Part shown: one piece after another, positions 24,155 through 33,008 of the stretch | How positions within the stretch are numbered: position 1 is the first letter of the stretch | How the letters are laid out: the number at the start of each line of letters is the position of its first letter | Assembly: GCF_004217335.1 (NCBI RefSeq) | Contig: NZ_SHMP01000005.1 | Span: forward strand, 62,001-126,000 | DNA length: 64,000 nt | DNA from: Natrinema hispanicum | GTDB taxonomy: Archaea > Halobacteriota > Halobacteria > Halobacteriales > Natrialbaceae | Reading direction: 5' to 3' | Notes under the pieces: generated by a model | What the model saw: only the letters and a program-made list of their open reading frames with translations | Databases searched by the model: none | What the model was told of the DNA's origin: nothing | Program-made: the position numbers and the translations under genes

Positions 24155-25203
24155 CCCTCGAGACGGCGTTCGAGCGGCGCTCGCTCCCGCTCGAGTACCC
24201 GTTCGGGATCGCTCGCGGCACAACAACCGAGTCCGAGGCCGTGTTCGTCCGAATCGAGGACGACGAGGGCCGGGTCGGCATCGGTGCTGGCACCCCATCG
24301 TCACACTACGGCGAGACCCCAGCGACCGTCACGGCCGTCTTACCCGACCTGCTGTCGGTCGTCGAAGACGTCGGTGATCCCCACCAGCTCGAGCGGATCG
24401 AACGCCGTATGCGCGAGACGGTCCGCAAGAATCCGGCCGCCCGGACCGCGGTCAGCATCGCGCTTCACGATCTCGTTGCCAAACAACTCGAGATCCCGCT
24501 CTACCGGTACTGGGGGCTCGATACCGACGACACGCTCGAGACCTCCTACACCATCGGGCTCGACGACACGGCAACGATGCGCGAGAAGACAGAGACGGCC
24601 GTCGAGCGCGGGTACACCACGTTGAAAGTCAAGCTGGGGACCGACCGTGACCTCGAGATCATCGAGACGATTCGGTCAGTCGCACCGGATGTCCGGCTGT
24701 TCGTCGACGCGAACGAGGCCTGGACGCCCCGCGAGGCCGTCACCAAGATCGAGCGGGTAGCGGACTACGATCTGGCGTTCGTCGAACAGCCAATTCCTGC
24801 CGAGAATCCAGAGGGACTGCGGTTCGTCTCCGAACGATCGCCGCTGCCGATCGCTGCCGACGAGTCCTGCGTGACGCTGGCCGATATTCCACGGATCGCG
24901 GACCGCTGTGACATCGCGAACCTGAAACTGATGAAATGCGGCGGCCTGCTGGAAGCCAAACGGATGATCCACGCGGCTCGCGCCCACGGCCTCGAGGTGA
25001 TGTGTGGCTGTATGACCGAGTCGAACGCCTCGATCGCGGCGGCCTGTCACCTCGCGCCGCTGCTCGACTACGCCGACCTCGACGGCTCCTTGCTGTTAGC
25101 CGACGATCCCGCCGACGGCGTCCCGATGCCCGACGGCCGGATCGACCTCGCCGGCCTCGAGCGCCCCGGGACTGGTGCCGTCCTCGAGTCCGACGTCGAC
25201 TAA
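24151..25203 (+). CDS. dgcA: N-acetyl-D-glutamate racemase DgcA (enolase superfamily)
   Basis: A 350-residue member of the dipeptide-epimerase branch of the enolase superfamily. The N-terminal capping domain covers ~1-120. The barrel carries the KxK catalytic lysine motif TLKVKLG (~152-158), metal ligands in FVDANEAW, FVEQPIP and AADESC, and the second catalytic lysine in NLKLMKCGG. The C-terminal MCGCMTESNASIAAACHLAP loop closes the site. L-Ala-D/L-Glu epimerase is the classical name of the family, but the ATGA overlap with dgcN makes N-acetyl-D-glutamate racemization the better call. The dispersed palindrome at 25229-25310 follows within 26 nt. Confidence 0.87.
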   Translation: MTLETAFERRSLPLEYPFGIARGTTTESEAVFVRIEDDEGRVGIGAGTPSSHYGETPATVTAVLPDLLSVVEDVGDPHQLERIERRMRETVRKNPAARTAVSIALHDLVAKQLEIPLYRYWGLDTDDTLETSYTIGLDDTATMREKTETAVERGYTTLKVKLGTDRDLEIIETIRSVAPDVRLFVDANEAWTPREAVTKIERVADYDLAFVEQPIPAENPEGLRFVSERSPLPIAADESCVTLADIPRIADRCDIANLKLMKCGGLLEAKRMIHAARAHGLEVMCGCMTESNASIAAACHLAPLLDYADLDGSLLLADDPADGVPMPDGRIDLAGLERPGTGAVLESDVD

Positions 25204-25228
25204 CAGCACAGGCGGCGACTCCCCTCTC

Positions 25229-25310
25229 ATACGGACTCCTCTCAGTCAGTTCCGGCGCACCCGCGACCCGTCCTGCGGGTGCGGCGGTACCCAGTGATAG
25301 CAGACCGTAT
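25229..25310. repeat. dispersed palindromic element, copy B
   Basis: The outer arms ATACGGACTCCTCTCA and TGATAGCAGACCGTAT are imperfect reverse complements. Inside them lies a stem CCGGCGCACCCGC / GCGGGTGCGGCGG. The right edge shares its last base with the scpA stop codon (minus strand TGA at 25312-25310). It lies between two convergent genes and could also act as a bidirectional terminator. Confidence 0.75.
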
Positions 25311-26242
25311 CAGTCAGCGATCGCTTCGCTCGCGTCCGACTCCACCGTCGCCTCCTTTACCCAAAGGTCGCCGAACAGATCGTCCTGCTCGAGGGTCACG
25401 CGGCCCCGATGGGCCAAAAAGAGCAATGCGAGATACGTCATCACGCGCGAGCCACCGACCGTATCGATCTCGGCGTACAGCACCTCGTCGCGGCCCCGTT
25501 CGTAGTGGGCCTCGAGTTCGGCCTCGACGTCGTCGATGACCGCTTCGATGTCCTCCTCGTGAGTCGTGTGGGTGACGTCGTCGCTGGTCGGCTCGTCGTC
25601 GACCCGAAAGTCATCGCCCGAGTGGTAGTTCAACTCCTGGACGCCGCGATCGTAGCCGCTGGGTGAGTCGCTCGTATCGTAACTGCGAGATTCCTTCCAC
25701 CAGCTGTCGCGTTCCGCAGTCCGGAGTTCGCGCACGAGTTCGTCCAGCGTCTCCGGCTTGCCGCGGGCGTGCTTGCGCTCGAGGCGGCGTTCCATCTCTG
25801 CCTCGAGGTTCTCGACGGGATCGAACCCTGGTGGGTAGTCCTGACCGTCGTCGTGCTCAGCGTCCGCCGGCCTGTCCTCGGCGAACGGCGCTTCCCACGG
25901 CGGGAGTTCCTCCTCGTCGGGATCGTCGGCCGCAAACAGCTCGTCGCTTTTCATCCGCAAGAGAACGCTCGCGTAGAACAGCGCTCGCCCGGACGTTCGC
26001 AAGTCGACATCGTCGATCGCCTCGAGGAACTTGTCGGTGACCCGGACGACGTCGATATCCCAGGGATCGATCTCGCCGTCTTCGGCAAGTTGGACGAGCA
26101 GTTCAACCGGTTCGACGGTCGCCTCGTCCTCGTCGGAGTCCGTCGACTCGGTGTCGGTGAACTCGAGGACGCCGTCGGTCTCGTCGGGCCGGTCGCGATC
26201 CTCGTGGCCCGTGATGTTCAGCGGAATCTCGTCGTCAGTCAT
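25310..26242 (-). CDS. scpA: segregation and condensation protein A (kleisin)
   Basis: A 310-residue kleisin that bridges the SMC dimer. The N-terminal kleisin domain is VEPVELLVQLAEDGEIDPWDIDVVRVTDKFLEAID (~43-77), followed by RALFYASVLLRMKSDEL. The middle ~110 residues are Asp/Glu-rich linker. The C-terminal winged helix (~255-300) has SRVMTYLALLFLAHRGRVTLEQDDLFGDLWV. It overlaps the end of smc by 8 nt, so the two are translationally coupled. No scpB gene is seen here; haloarchaea often lack a recognisable one nearby. Confidence 0.94.
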   Translation of the reverse strand: MTDDEIPLNITGHEDRDRPDETDGVLEFTDTESTDSDEDEATVEPVELLVQLAEDGEIDPWDIDVVRVTDKFLEAIDDVDLRTSGRALFYASVLLRMKSDELFAADDPDEEELPPWEAPFAEDRPADAEHDDGQDYPPGFDPVENLEAEMERRLERKHARGKPETLDELVRELRTAERDSWWKESRSYDTSDSPSGYDRGVQELNYHSGDDFRVDDEPTSDDVTHTTHEEDIEAVIDDVEAELEAHYERGRDEVLYAEIDTVGGSRVMTYLALLFLAHRGRVTLEQDDLFGDLWVKEATVESDASEAIAD

Positions 26243-29200
26243 CGGCCGGCACCTCGCCGCTGCTCAGGTCGATGCCGGTCACCGCGCTGACGTTGTCCTG
26301 TTGCATCGTCACGCCGATCGCCCGCTCGGAGCGATCAAGCATGGCCGACCGGTGGGAGACGACGACGAACTGGGCCTTCTCGGAGAGTTCGTCGACCATC
26401 TCGCCGATCCGCTCGGCGTTGACGGCGTCGAGGAACGCGTCGACCTCGTCTAAGGCGTAGAACGGGGCTGGGTTGTGCCGCTGGATCGCGAAAATAAAGG
26501 CAAGCGCTGTCAATGACTTCTCTCCGCCGGACATCGCGTCCAGTCGCTGGATGGGCTTGTCGCCCGGTTGGGCTTTCATCGTCAGGCCGCCGTCGAACGG
26601 GTCGTCCTCGTTCTCGAGGTGTAACGTCCCCGTTCCCTCCGAAAGCTTCTCGAAGATCTCTGTGAAGTGGACAGCGATCGCGTCGTAGGCGTCCATGAAC
26701 GTCTGTTTCTTCTGGGTTTCGTACTGCTCGATCCGGTCACGGATGCCCTCCGCTTCCTCGACCAACGTCGCTTTGCCGTCCTCGAGTTCGTCGAGATCCT
26801 CGCGAACCTCGTCGTATTCGTCGATCGCGAGCATGTTGACCGGCTCCATCGCCTCCATGTCCGCACTCAGCAGGTCGATCATCTCGAGGACGGTATCGTG
26901 ATCCGGCACGTTTTCGGGGTCGTAATCGCCGACTTCCGATTCTAACGCGTCGATCTCCCACTCGAGATCACTCGCACGCTCGCGTGCGTCCTCGAGTTTG
27001 CTCTCGACGGCGTTGACCCGGTCTTGCTGCTGGTCACGTTTCGTCTTCGCGTCCGCGAGTTCCTCCTTGAGATCGCTGCGTTCGGCTTTCAGTTCGGTCA
27101 GTTCATCCTCTAACTCCTCGACGGCCGCGCGCTTTTCTGCGAGTTCGTCACGTTCCGCGTCGATTTTCGCCTCGTACTCCTCGATCCGGTCTTGGTGCTC
27201 TGCCTTGCGATTTTGCGCGGCCTCGATGTCGTCGTGGAGGTCCTCGATAGCGTCTTCGGCGTACTCCTTTTCGAGGGAGAGTTCGTTGAGTTCGCTATCG
27301 AGGTCCTGAATCCGGTCCTCACGCTCGTCGATCTCGGCTTCGAGTGCGTCGATCTGATCGGTCAACTCGGGAATCTTCGAGTCGGCAAGTTCGGTCTCGA
27401 GTGCGTCGATTTCGGCCTCGAGATCCTCGACTGTTGCTGTCTTCGCCTCGATCTCGTCGGCGATCTCGTTCATCCGCTCGTCGACGGATTCGCGCTCCTC
27501 GCGGAGGTCCTCGAGGTCGCCCTCGAGGTCCGCGATTTCCGTCTCGATCCGGTCACGTTTCTCGTCGAGTCCCTCGAGTTCGGTTTCGATCGAGCGGACC
27601 TCGTCTGCCGCGTCGCTCTTGCGATCGCGGGCGTCGTCGAGCCGCTCTTCGACGCCACGTAGTTCCTCGCGGAGGGAGTCACGCTCGTCCTGTAGTTCGG
27701 TGATCTGTTTGGCGACGCGCTCGAGTTGGCCCTCGCCGCCGCCGGTAAACGAATACCGCGAGCCGCCGCCGGAGCCGCCGGTCATCGCGCCGCTTTTCTC
27801 GACTAAGTCGCCGTCGAGGGTGACCATCCGGTAGTCGCCCATGTACGAGCGGGCAGTCTCGATGTCCTCGACGACCAGCGTATCCCCGAGGACGTACGAG
27901 AAGACGCCCGCGTATTCGCTGTCGAAGTCGACGAGGTTGTACGCGAAGTCGACGACGCCCGGATCGCTCGGTGCCGATGGCAGCCGGCGCTGGCTCATAT
28001 CGGTCAACGGCAGGAAGGTTGCTCGGCCCGCGTTGCGCGACTTGAGGTGTTCGATACACTGCTGACCGACGACGTCGTCGTCGACAACCACGTTCGCCAG
28101 CCGGCCGCCAGCAGCGGTTTCGCAGGCGGTTGCGTACTCGCCGGGAACCGTCCCCAGTTGGGCGACCGCACCGTGAACCCCGTTGATCCCCGAATTGAGG
28201 ATCGTCGTCACCGCGCGGCCAAAGGAGGAGTCACCGCTCTGGCCGGCGTTGGCCTCGAGTTCGGCGTACTCCTGTTGTTTGGCCTGCAGATCGTCGTCGA
28301 CGTCGTCGAGATCCGACTGGAGCCGGCGTTTCTCGCCTTTGAGGTCCTCGACGACCTCGGCGATGTTTGCCCGGTTGCGCTCGGCCTTCTCGAGTTCCCG
28401 CTCGAGGTCGCTTCGCTCGCTTTCGATCTCGGGAATCGACTCGCGTTTGGCCTCGATCGCGTCTTCTTTCTCGCTGATAGCGTTCGAGCGTCGCCGGGCC
28501 TCGTCGAGCAAGCGATCCTGCTCGCGCTGGAGGTCGTTTTTCTCCGTCTTGGCCGCCTCGAGGTCGTCTTTGCGCTCGGTGAGTTCGGCCTTGAGTTCGT
28601 CGAACTCGGTGTCGACGGCCTCGATCTCGGCCTCGAGCTCGTCGCGTTCGGCCTCGCGTTCTTGGATCTCGCTTTTGATCGAGGCTTTCTCGAGTTTCTG
28701 CTCGCGGATCTCCGTCTCGAGGTCGTCGATCGTCTCCTGTTTCCGGTCGATCTGGACGAAGGCGTCTCGGCGTGTGGATTCGGCGTCTTCGATCTGTTCT
28801 TCGCTGGCTTCGATCTTATCCTCGAACCGTGATATCTCGCCTTTGAGCTCCTCGATCTCGCTTTTGATCCGGAGCTGTTCGTCTTCGCCTTTGCGCTCGA
28901 TTTCGGCATTGAGATCCTCGAGGTCTTCCGCTAAGCGGACGACTTTGCCTTCGCGTTCGTCGAGTTCGCGCTGCAGTTCGCGGCGTTCGTCTGCGAGGTC
29001 GTCGACCTCGGCTTCGACCGACGCGAGTTCGTCGCGTTTCTCCTCGAGTTCGCTGGCCTTCTTGTAGCCTTCGTACTCGTCCTTTTCGCGCCGGAGCCGG
29101 CGATAGCGCATCGCTTCCCGACGTTCGTCCGCGAGCTGATCGAGCCGGTCGCGTTTCTCCTCGATCCGGAGTGTTGCCTCGTCGATCCGTTCCTGGACCG

Positions 29201-29807
29201 TCTCGAGTTCGCCGAAGGCGTCCTCCTTTTTCGCGTCGAACTCCGCGACGCCCGCGATCTCGTCGATGATCTCTCGGCGGGCGTGGGGCGTCATGTTGAT
29301 GATTTCGGTGACGTCGCCTTGCATGACGACGTTGTACCCCTCCGGGGTGATGCCGGCTTGCGCCAGCAGGTCCTGGATGTCCGAGAGGTTGACCGACCGA
29401 TCGTTGAGATAGTAGTACGAGTAGTAGTTGTCCTCGGTCTCTTTGACGCGCCGTCGGATGCGGATCTCGTCGACGTCGCCGACGTCCTCACTGCCCGCGG
29501 CGTTGACGACCTGCGAGCGCTCCAGGGTGCCGTCGGCGTTGTCGAGAATTACTTCGACGGTGGCCTCGCGGGGGCCACTGGACGTGTTCCCGTCCTCGTG
29601 ACCGGGGTTGTAAATCAGGTCGGTCAGCTTCTCGGCGCGGATCCCGCGGGTTCGGGCGAGTCCGAGCGCAAAGAGGACGGCGTCGATGATGTTCGACTTT
29701 CCGGAGCCGTTCGGGCCCGTCACCACCGTGAAATCCTCGTAAAACGGGATCTTGGTCTTCCTCCCAAAACTCTTGAAATCGTCGAGGATGATCGCCTTGA
29801 TATACAT
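26235..29807 (-). CDS. smc: chromosome segregation protein SMC
   Basis: A 1190-residue structural-maintenance-of-chromosomes ATPase. Walker A GPNGSGKSN is at 31-39. Long coiled coils cover ~170-510 and ~680-1010. A hinge lies between them at ~520-670 (INGVHGAVAQLGTVPGEYATACETAAGGRLANVVV, then GGSGGGSRYSF). The C-terminal head has the signature AMSGGEKSLTALAF, Walker B PFYALDEVDAFLD and the D-loop VVVSHRSAML. The length is typical. It starts with MYIKAIILDDFKSFGRKT. It is part of an operon-like block: small coiled-coil gene, smc, scpA. Confidence 0.97.
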   Translation of the reverse strand: MYIKAIILDDFKSFGRKTKIPFYEDFTVVTGPNGSGKSNIIDAVLFALGLARTRGIRAEKLTDLIYNPGHEDGNTSSGPREATVEVILDNADGTLERSQVVNAAGSEDVGDVDEIRIRRRVKETEDNYYSYYYLNDRSVNLSDIQDLLAQAGITPEGYNVVMQGDVTEIINMTPHARREIIDEIAGVAEFDAKKEDAFGELETVQERIDEATLRIEEKRDRLDQLADERREAMRYRRLRREKDEYEGYKKASELEEKRDELASVEAEVDDLADERRELQRELDEREGKVVRLAEDLEDLNAEIERKGEDEQLRIKSEIEELKGEISRFEDKIEASEEQIEDAESTRRDAFVQIDRKQETIDDLETEIREQKLEKASIKSEIQEREAERDELEAEIEAVDTEFDELKAELTERKDDLEAAKTEKNDLQREQDRLLDEARRRSNAISEKEDAIEAKRESIPEIESERSDLERELEKAERNRANIAEVVEDLKGEKRRLQSDLDDVDDDLQAKQQEYAELEANAGQSGDSSFGRAVTTILNSGINGVHGAVAQLGTVPGEYATACETAAGGRLANVVVDDDVVGQQCIEHLKSRNAGRATFLPLTDMSQRRLPSAPSDPGVVDFAYNLVDFDSEYAGVFSYVLGDTLVVEDIETARSYMGDYRMVTLDGDLVEKSGAMTGGSGGGSRYSFTGGGEGQLERVAKQITELQDERDSLREELRGVEERLDDARDRKSDAADEVRSIETELEGLDEKRDRIETEIADLEGDLEDLREERESVDERMNEIADEIEAKTATVEDLEAEIDALETELADSKIPELTDQIDALEAEIDEREDRIQDLDSELNELSLEKEYAEDAIEDLHDDIEAAQNRKAEHQDRIEEYEAKIDAERDELAEKRAAVEELEDELTELKAERSDLKEELADAKTKRDQQQDRVNAVESKLEDARERASDLEWEIDALESEVGDYDPENVPDHDTVLEMIDLLSADMEAMEPVNMLAIDEYDEVREDLDELEDGKATLVEEAEGIRDRIEQYETQKKQTFMDAYDAIAVHFTEIFEKLSEGTGTLHLENEDDPFDGGLTMKAQPGDKPIQRLDAMSGGEKSLTALAFIFAIQRHNPAPFYALDEVDAFLDAVNAERIGEMVDELSEKAQFVVVSHRSAMLDRSERAIGVTMQQDNVSAVTGIDLSSGEVPADD

Positions 29808-29896
29808 TCTCCTTGCGCGGCCTCCGTGTCGTCGAGCGCCGTCGGTCGTGGGTACTCGTCACGGCTCTGTTCCCCGCCCCACGGCGTCGCCTGCAG

Positions 29897-30196
29897 TTAT
29901 GCTACGATAATGTCGTCGCTACCTGAGTCTTCCGTTTCGTCACCGCTCGTGTCTGCCTCACCGTCGGCGTCGGCCGCCGCTTCGGCGACGTCGTCGGGTT
30001 CGTCTTCGGGGGTCTCGTCCCCATCGGCAGGCTCCGCCCGTCGCTCGGGAACGCGCGTCGGCGTGTCGGCATCGAGTTCGGCCTCGAGAACACGGATCCG
30101 CTCTTTCGCCTCGATCAATTCCTCCGTCAGGCCTGTTACCGTCGACTCGAGTTCCGAAACCGTCGATTCGAGCTGCTCGACACGGTTGTTCGACAT
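29897..30196 (-). CDS. small acidic coiled-coil protein upstream of smc
   Basis: A 99-residue protein. The N-terminal ~40 residues are a leucine-zipper-like coiled coil (VEQLESTVSELESTVTGLTEELIEAKERIRVLEAELD). The rest is Asp/Glu/Ala-rich and probably disordered, ending IIVA. Haloarchaea carry this small protein next to smc (I think it is DUF7518). It is 89 nt before smc on the same strand, so a role with SMC or the chromosome is plausible but unproven. The start at 30196 begins the coiled coil; TTTATG at ~30222-30227 (minus strand) sits 28 nt upstream as a TATA box. Confidence 0.75.
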   Translation of the reverse strand: MSNNRVEQLESTVSELESTVTGLTEELIEAKERIRVLEAELDADTPTRVPERRAEPADGDETPEDEPDDVAEAAADADGEADTSGDETEDSGSDDIIVA

Positions 30197-30397
30197 ATCT
30201 GCTAGGGGGCCGTCCGGCCACATAAACGTACGTCAGACGAATATAAGCTATCTTATATACGGTCCTGCGACGACCGATCGGTCACGAACACGCGAGTAGA
30301 CACCGACAACGAATCTGGGGTGCTCGAAGACGGCACAGCCAAGCGCGGCGACTTCGTCCCGTTACGTTTTACCCCCGTGGGGCCGAATCGATGTCCA
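30197..30397. promoter_or_regulatory. divergent promoter region of gatB and the smc block
   Basis: About 200 nt. AT-rich runs at ~30222-30228 and ~30239-30258 (ATATAAGCTATCTTATATAC, itself an imperfect dyad) give TATA boxes for the minus-strand genes. GTTTTACC at ~30364-30371 is likely the TATA box of gatB, ~30 nt before 30398. Confidence 0.45.
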
Positions 30398-31894
30398 ATG
30401 ACTGCCCAGACCGTCCAGCAGGGCGACCTCGTGACCGTCATCGGGCTCGAGGTCCACGTTCAGCTGGAAACCGATACGAAGATCTTCTGTGGCTGTTCGA
30501 CCGACCAGACCGACGACCCCAACGAGAACGTCTGCCCGGTCTGTCTCGGCCTGCCAGGAGCGCTGCCGGTCCTCAACGAGGCCGCCGTCGAGGCCGCCGT
30601 CAAGATCGGGAAGGCGATCGACGCCGACATCCCAGAGGAGACCCGCTTCCACCGGAAGAACTACTACTACCCTGACCTGCCAAAGAACTTCCAGATCACC
30701 CAGTACGACGAGCCGATCTGTGCCGACGGCGAACTCGAGGTTGCTGTCGAGGGCCAGCGCCGTACCATCACAATTGAGCGCGCTCATCTAGAGGAGGACC
30801 CGGGCAGCCTCCAGCACGTCGGCGGCGGTGGCGGCATCGACTCCGCGGAGTACACCCTCGTCGACTACAACCGCGCGGGCACGCCGCTGATGGAGATCGT
30901 CACCGCACCGGACTTCCGCAGTCCGAGCGAAGTGCGAGCCTTCCTCGCGGAACTCGAGGAAGTGCTCGAGTACCTGGGTGTTTTCGACGCCGAGCGCGAC
31001 GGCAGCCTGCGGATCGACGCCAACCTCTCGATCATCCCCGAGGACGAAATCGACGGCGATGACGTCGACGAGATCGGCGAAGAGGCGCTGGCCGCGGCGA
31101 ACCGCACGGAGGTCAAGAACATCTCGAGTCACAAGGGCGCAGAGAAGGCTCTGGCATACGAGGAGACCCGCCAGAAGAACGCCATCCAGCGCGGCCGCGC
31201 GGTCGAACAGGAGACCCGCCACTGGGACGAGAGTCGGGGCATCACGGTCTCGATGCGCTCGAAAGAAGAGGAGAAAGACTACCGCTACTTCGAGGAGGCC
31301 GACCTGCCGCCGCTTCGCGTCTCCGGGTGGAAAGACGAGATCGCGATCCCGGAACTCCCCTCGGCTCGTCGCGAACGGTTCCAGGAGGAGTACAGTCTGA
31401 ACGAGGAGGCCGCCTCGAAGCTTACCTCGACGAAACAGGTCGCGGACTTCTACGAGGACGTCGCCGGCGAGTTCGATCCCGATCTCGCCGCCACATGGGT
31501 CGCGGACAACCTGCTTGGCGAACTCAACTACCGCGACATCGAGATCACCGAGATCGAGGACCGACTCGAGGAAGTCACCCGACTGGTCGAACTCGTCGCC
31601 GAGGACGAAATCACGGCGAAAAACGCCCGCGAAACGGTGCTGCGCTCGATGCTCGACGACGGCCGCACGCCGGACGAGGTCGTCGCCGAGGAGGGCTTAG
31701 GCAAGACCGGCGAAGACGAGGTCCAGCAGGCCGTCGTCGAGGCGATCGACGAGAATCCTGATGCCGTCGACGACTACGAGTCGGGCGACGACGGCGCGAT
31801 CAACTTCCTCGTGGGCCAGGTCATGCAAAAGACCGGCGGCAGCGCCGATCCGGGCGATGTCAACCAGTTGTTGCGAGCGGAGTTGGAAAGATAA
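30398..31894 (+). CDS. gatB: aspartyl/glutamyl-tRNA amidotransferase subunit B
   Basis: A 498-residue subunit of GatCAB, which amidates Glu-tRNA(Gln) or Asp-tRNA(Asn). Visible are VIGLEVHVQLETDTKIFCGCST, CPVCLGLPGALPVLN, KNYYYPDLPKNFQITQYDEPI, the IERAHLEEDPG and VDYNRAGTPLMEIVT signatures, KNISSHKGAEKAL and YRYFEEADLPPL. The C-terminal YqeY-like tRNA-binding domain occupies ~350-498 and ends MQKTGGSADPGDVNQLLRAELER. ATG at 30398 is the family start. The gene ends two residues differently from a diverged copy of its own 3' end found downstream at 31988-32061. Confidence 0.95.
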   Translation: MTAQTVQQGDLVTVIGLEVHVQLETDTKIFCGCSTDQTDDPNENVCPVCLGLPGALPVLNEAAVEAAVKIGKAIDADIPEETRFHRKNYYYPDLPKNFQITQYDEPICADGELEVAVEGQRRTITIERAHLEEDPGSLQHVGGGGGIDSAEYTLVDYNRAGTPLMEIVTAPDFRSPSEVRAFLAELEEVLEYLGVFDAERDGSLRIDANLSIIPEDEIDGDDVDEIGEEALAAANRTEVKNISSHKGAEKALAYEETRQKNAIQRGRAVEQETRHWDESRGITVSMRSKEEEKDYRYFEEADLPPLRVSGWKDEIAIPELPSARRERFQEEYSLNEEAASKLTSTKQVADFYEDVAGEFDPDLAATWVADNLLGELNYRDIEITEIEDRLEEVTRLVELVAEDEITAKNARETVLRSMLDDGRTPDEVVAEEGLGKTGEDEVQQAVVEAIDENPDAVDDYESGDDGAINFLVGQVMQKTGGSADPGDVNQLLRAELER

Positions 31895-31897
31895 CTA

Positions 31898-31932
31898 CCG
31901 AACGCGAGCAAAGCGAGCGTTCGGCTTTTTGG
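31898..31932 (+). terminator. hairpin plus T-run after gatB
   Basis: CCGAACGC (31898-31905) and GCGTTCGG (31917-31924) form a perfect 8-bp stem with the loop GAGCAAAGCGA. CTTTTTGG follows. It begins four nt after the gatB stop. Confidence 0.6.
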
Positions 31933-31938
31933 TCCAGA

Positions 31939-31985
31939 TTTTTCACGTTGGGTTGCGAGTCCAGCGAGCAACCCGACGTGAAAAA
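31939..31985. repeat. 18-bp inverted repeat between the two gatB ends
   Basis: TTTTTCACGTTGGGTTGC (31939-31956) and GCAACCCGACGTGAAAAA (31968-31985) are reverse complements with one mismatch and an 11-nt spacer. Confidence 0.8.
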
Positions 31986-31987
31986 GG

Positions 31988-32061
31988 TGGCAAAACTGAC
32001 CGGTGGCAGCGCCGATCCGGGCGACGTGAATCAGTTGTTGCGGGCCGAACTCGAGGAATAG
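31988..32061 (+). pseudogene. orphan copy of the gatB 3' end
   Basis: About 70 nt matching the last codons of gatB. Translated it reads TGGSADPGDVNQLLRAELEE and stops with TAG. At least eight codons differ from the true gatB end only at synonymous positions (for example GAT/GAC, GTC/GTG, AAC/AAT, CGA/CGG, TTG/CTC). It has no start and cannot be a gene. It looks like a scar of an insertion, or of recombination with a diverged gatB. Confidence 0.85.
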
Positions 32062-32066
32062 TCTCC

Positions 32067-32867
32067 CTATAGTCCATCCTGTAGCGCCTCGAGATCCGCC
32101 CTGGCGTGTCCACAGCACACCCGCGCATCGTGGCGGCGCTCGAGGTCCCTGACCGTTCGCAGGCTCTCATGCCAGTCGCGATTGCTCCAGAGGAGTCCCC
32201 CACCCATCGGGAGGCCCTGGTCGTAGTTCTCGCGGGTGTAGGCCTGATCGCCCGCGAGGATCACCGTGCCGGCGTCATCGAGTTCGAGCACCACGCCAAG
32301 CAAGCCGGGCGTGTGGCCGGGCAAGTGAACGAGCTCGAGGCCGTCGAGGAGTTGGCGGCGGTCGCCGTGGACAGGCTTCCAGTTCAGGTCGCGGTCGAAG
32401 TCACCGGCGAGGTAGGCCACGTCGCCCGCGTCGGTTTTGGCGCTGTAGTAGGCGTATTTCAGCTCCGCCTCGTGGACGACGATCGGCGTGTCAGTATCCT
32501 CGAACGCGTAAAGCCCGCCGGCATGGTCGAGGTGCAGATGCGTCTGGATCACCATGTCGATGTCGGCGATTGCGTAGCCAGCGTCGGCCAGATCGTCCTC
32601 GAGCGGGCGGAGGCCGGTGTGTTCGAAGGCCGCATAGAGGTCGGCGGGCCAGTGGCCGTCTGCGGCGTCGGGATGGGAACCGGTATCCCAGAGGATCGTC
32701 GCCTCGGGGTGGTCGATGACGACGTTGTAGACCGGCGCGTCCTCCATGACCGTCTCGGGATTTGGCTCGTCGGCGGTTCCGAGGACGGCTCCCTGGATAA
32801 TGTTGTTGACGTCGGCGGTGATCGTCCCGCGATCGATCGGTGTGAGTGTCGCGTCGACCATACGCAT
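32067..32867 (-). CDS. metallo-beta-lactamase-fold hydrolase, AHL-lactonase-like
   Basis: A 266-residue member of the metallo-beta-lactamase superfamily. The metal motif THLHLDHAGG is at ~112-121, a later metal ligand His lies in LVHLPGHTPG, then the Asp in LAGDQAYTREN, and the last His in CCGHARADLE. NVVIDHPEATILWDTGSHPDA resembles the AttM/AiiA N-acyl-homoserine-lactonase group. Whether it quenches quorum signals or cleaves other lactones is unknown. An alternative start is two codons later (32861). It is convergent with gatB across the scar region. Confidence 0.85.
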   Translation of the reverse strand: MRMVDATLTPIDRGTITADVNNIIQGAVLGTADEPNPETVMEDAPVYNVVIDHPEATILWDTGSHPDAADGHWPADLYAAFEHTGLRPLEDDLADAGYAIADIDMVIQTHLHLDHAGGLYAFEDTDTPIVVHEAELKYAYYSAKTDAGDVAYLAGDFDRDLNWKPVHGDRRQLLDGLELVHLPGHTPGLLGVVLELDDAGTVILAGDQAYTRENYDQGLPMGGGLLWSNRDWHESLRTVRDLERRHDARVCCGHARADLEALQDGL

Positions 32868-33008
32868 ATCACGTGTGGGATGCGCTTATGGGTGCGGACT
32901 CGATATCGGCGCGGCCGGCTACTCGGAGCGATCCTGTCCTGTCTCTCGCTCCGATCTCGTTGTCAATGCCTGCCGTGATTCTTCCTGTCGTCAGGGCGTC
33001 GTTTCCAC

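Noticed and set aside
31988..32061. Programmed frameshift or extension of gatB into the second tail
   Set aside because: A stop, a terminator hairpin and ~90 nt of non-coding DNA separate the two ends; the first tail already completes the protein.
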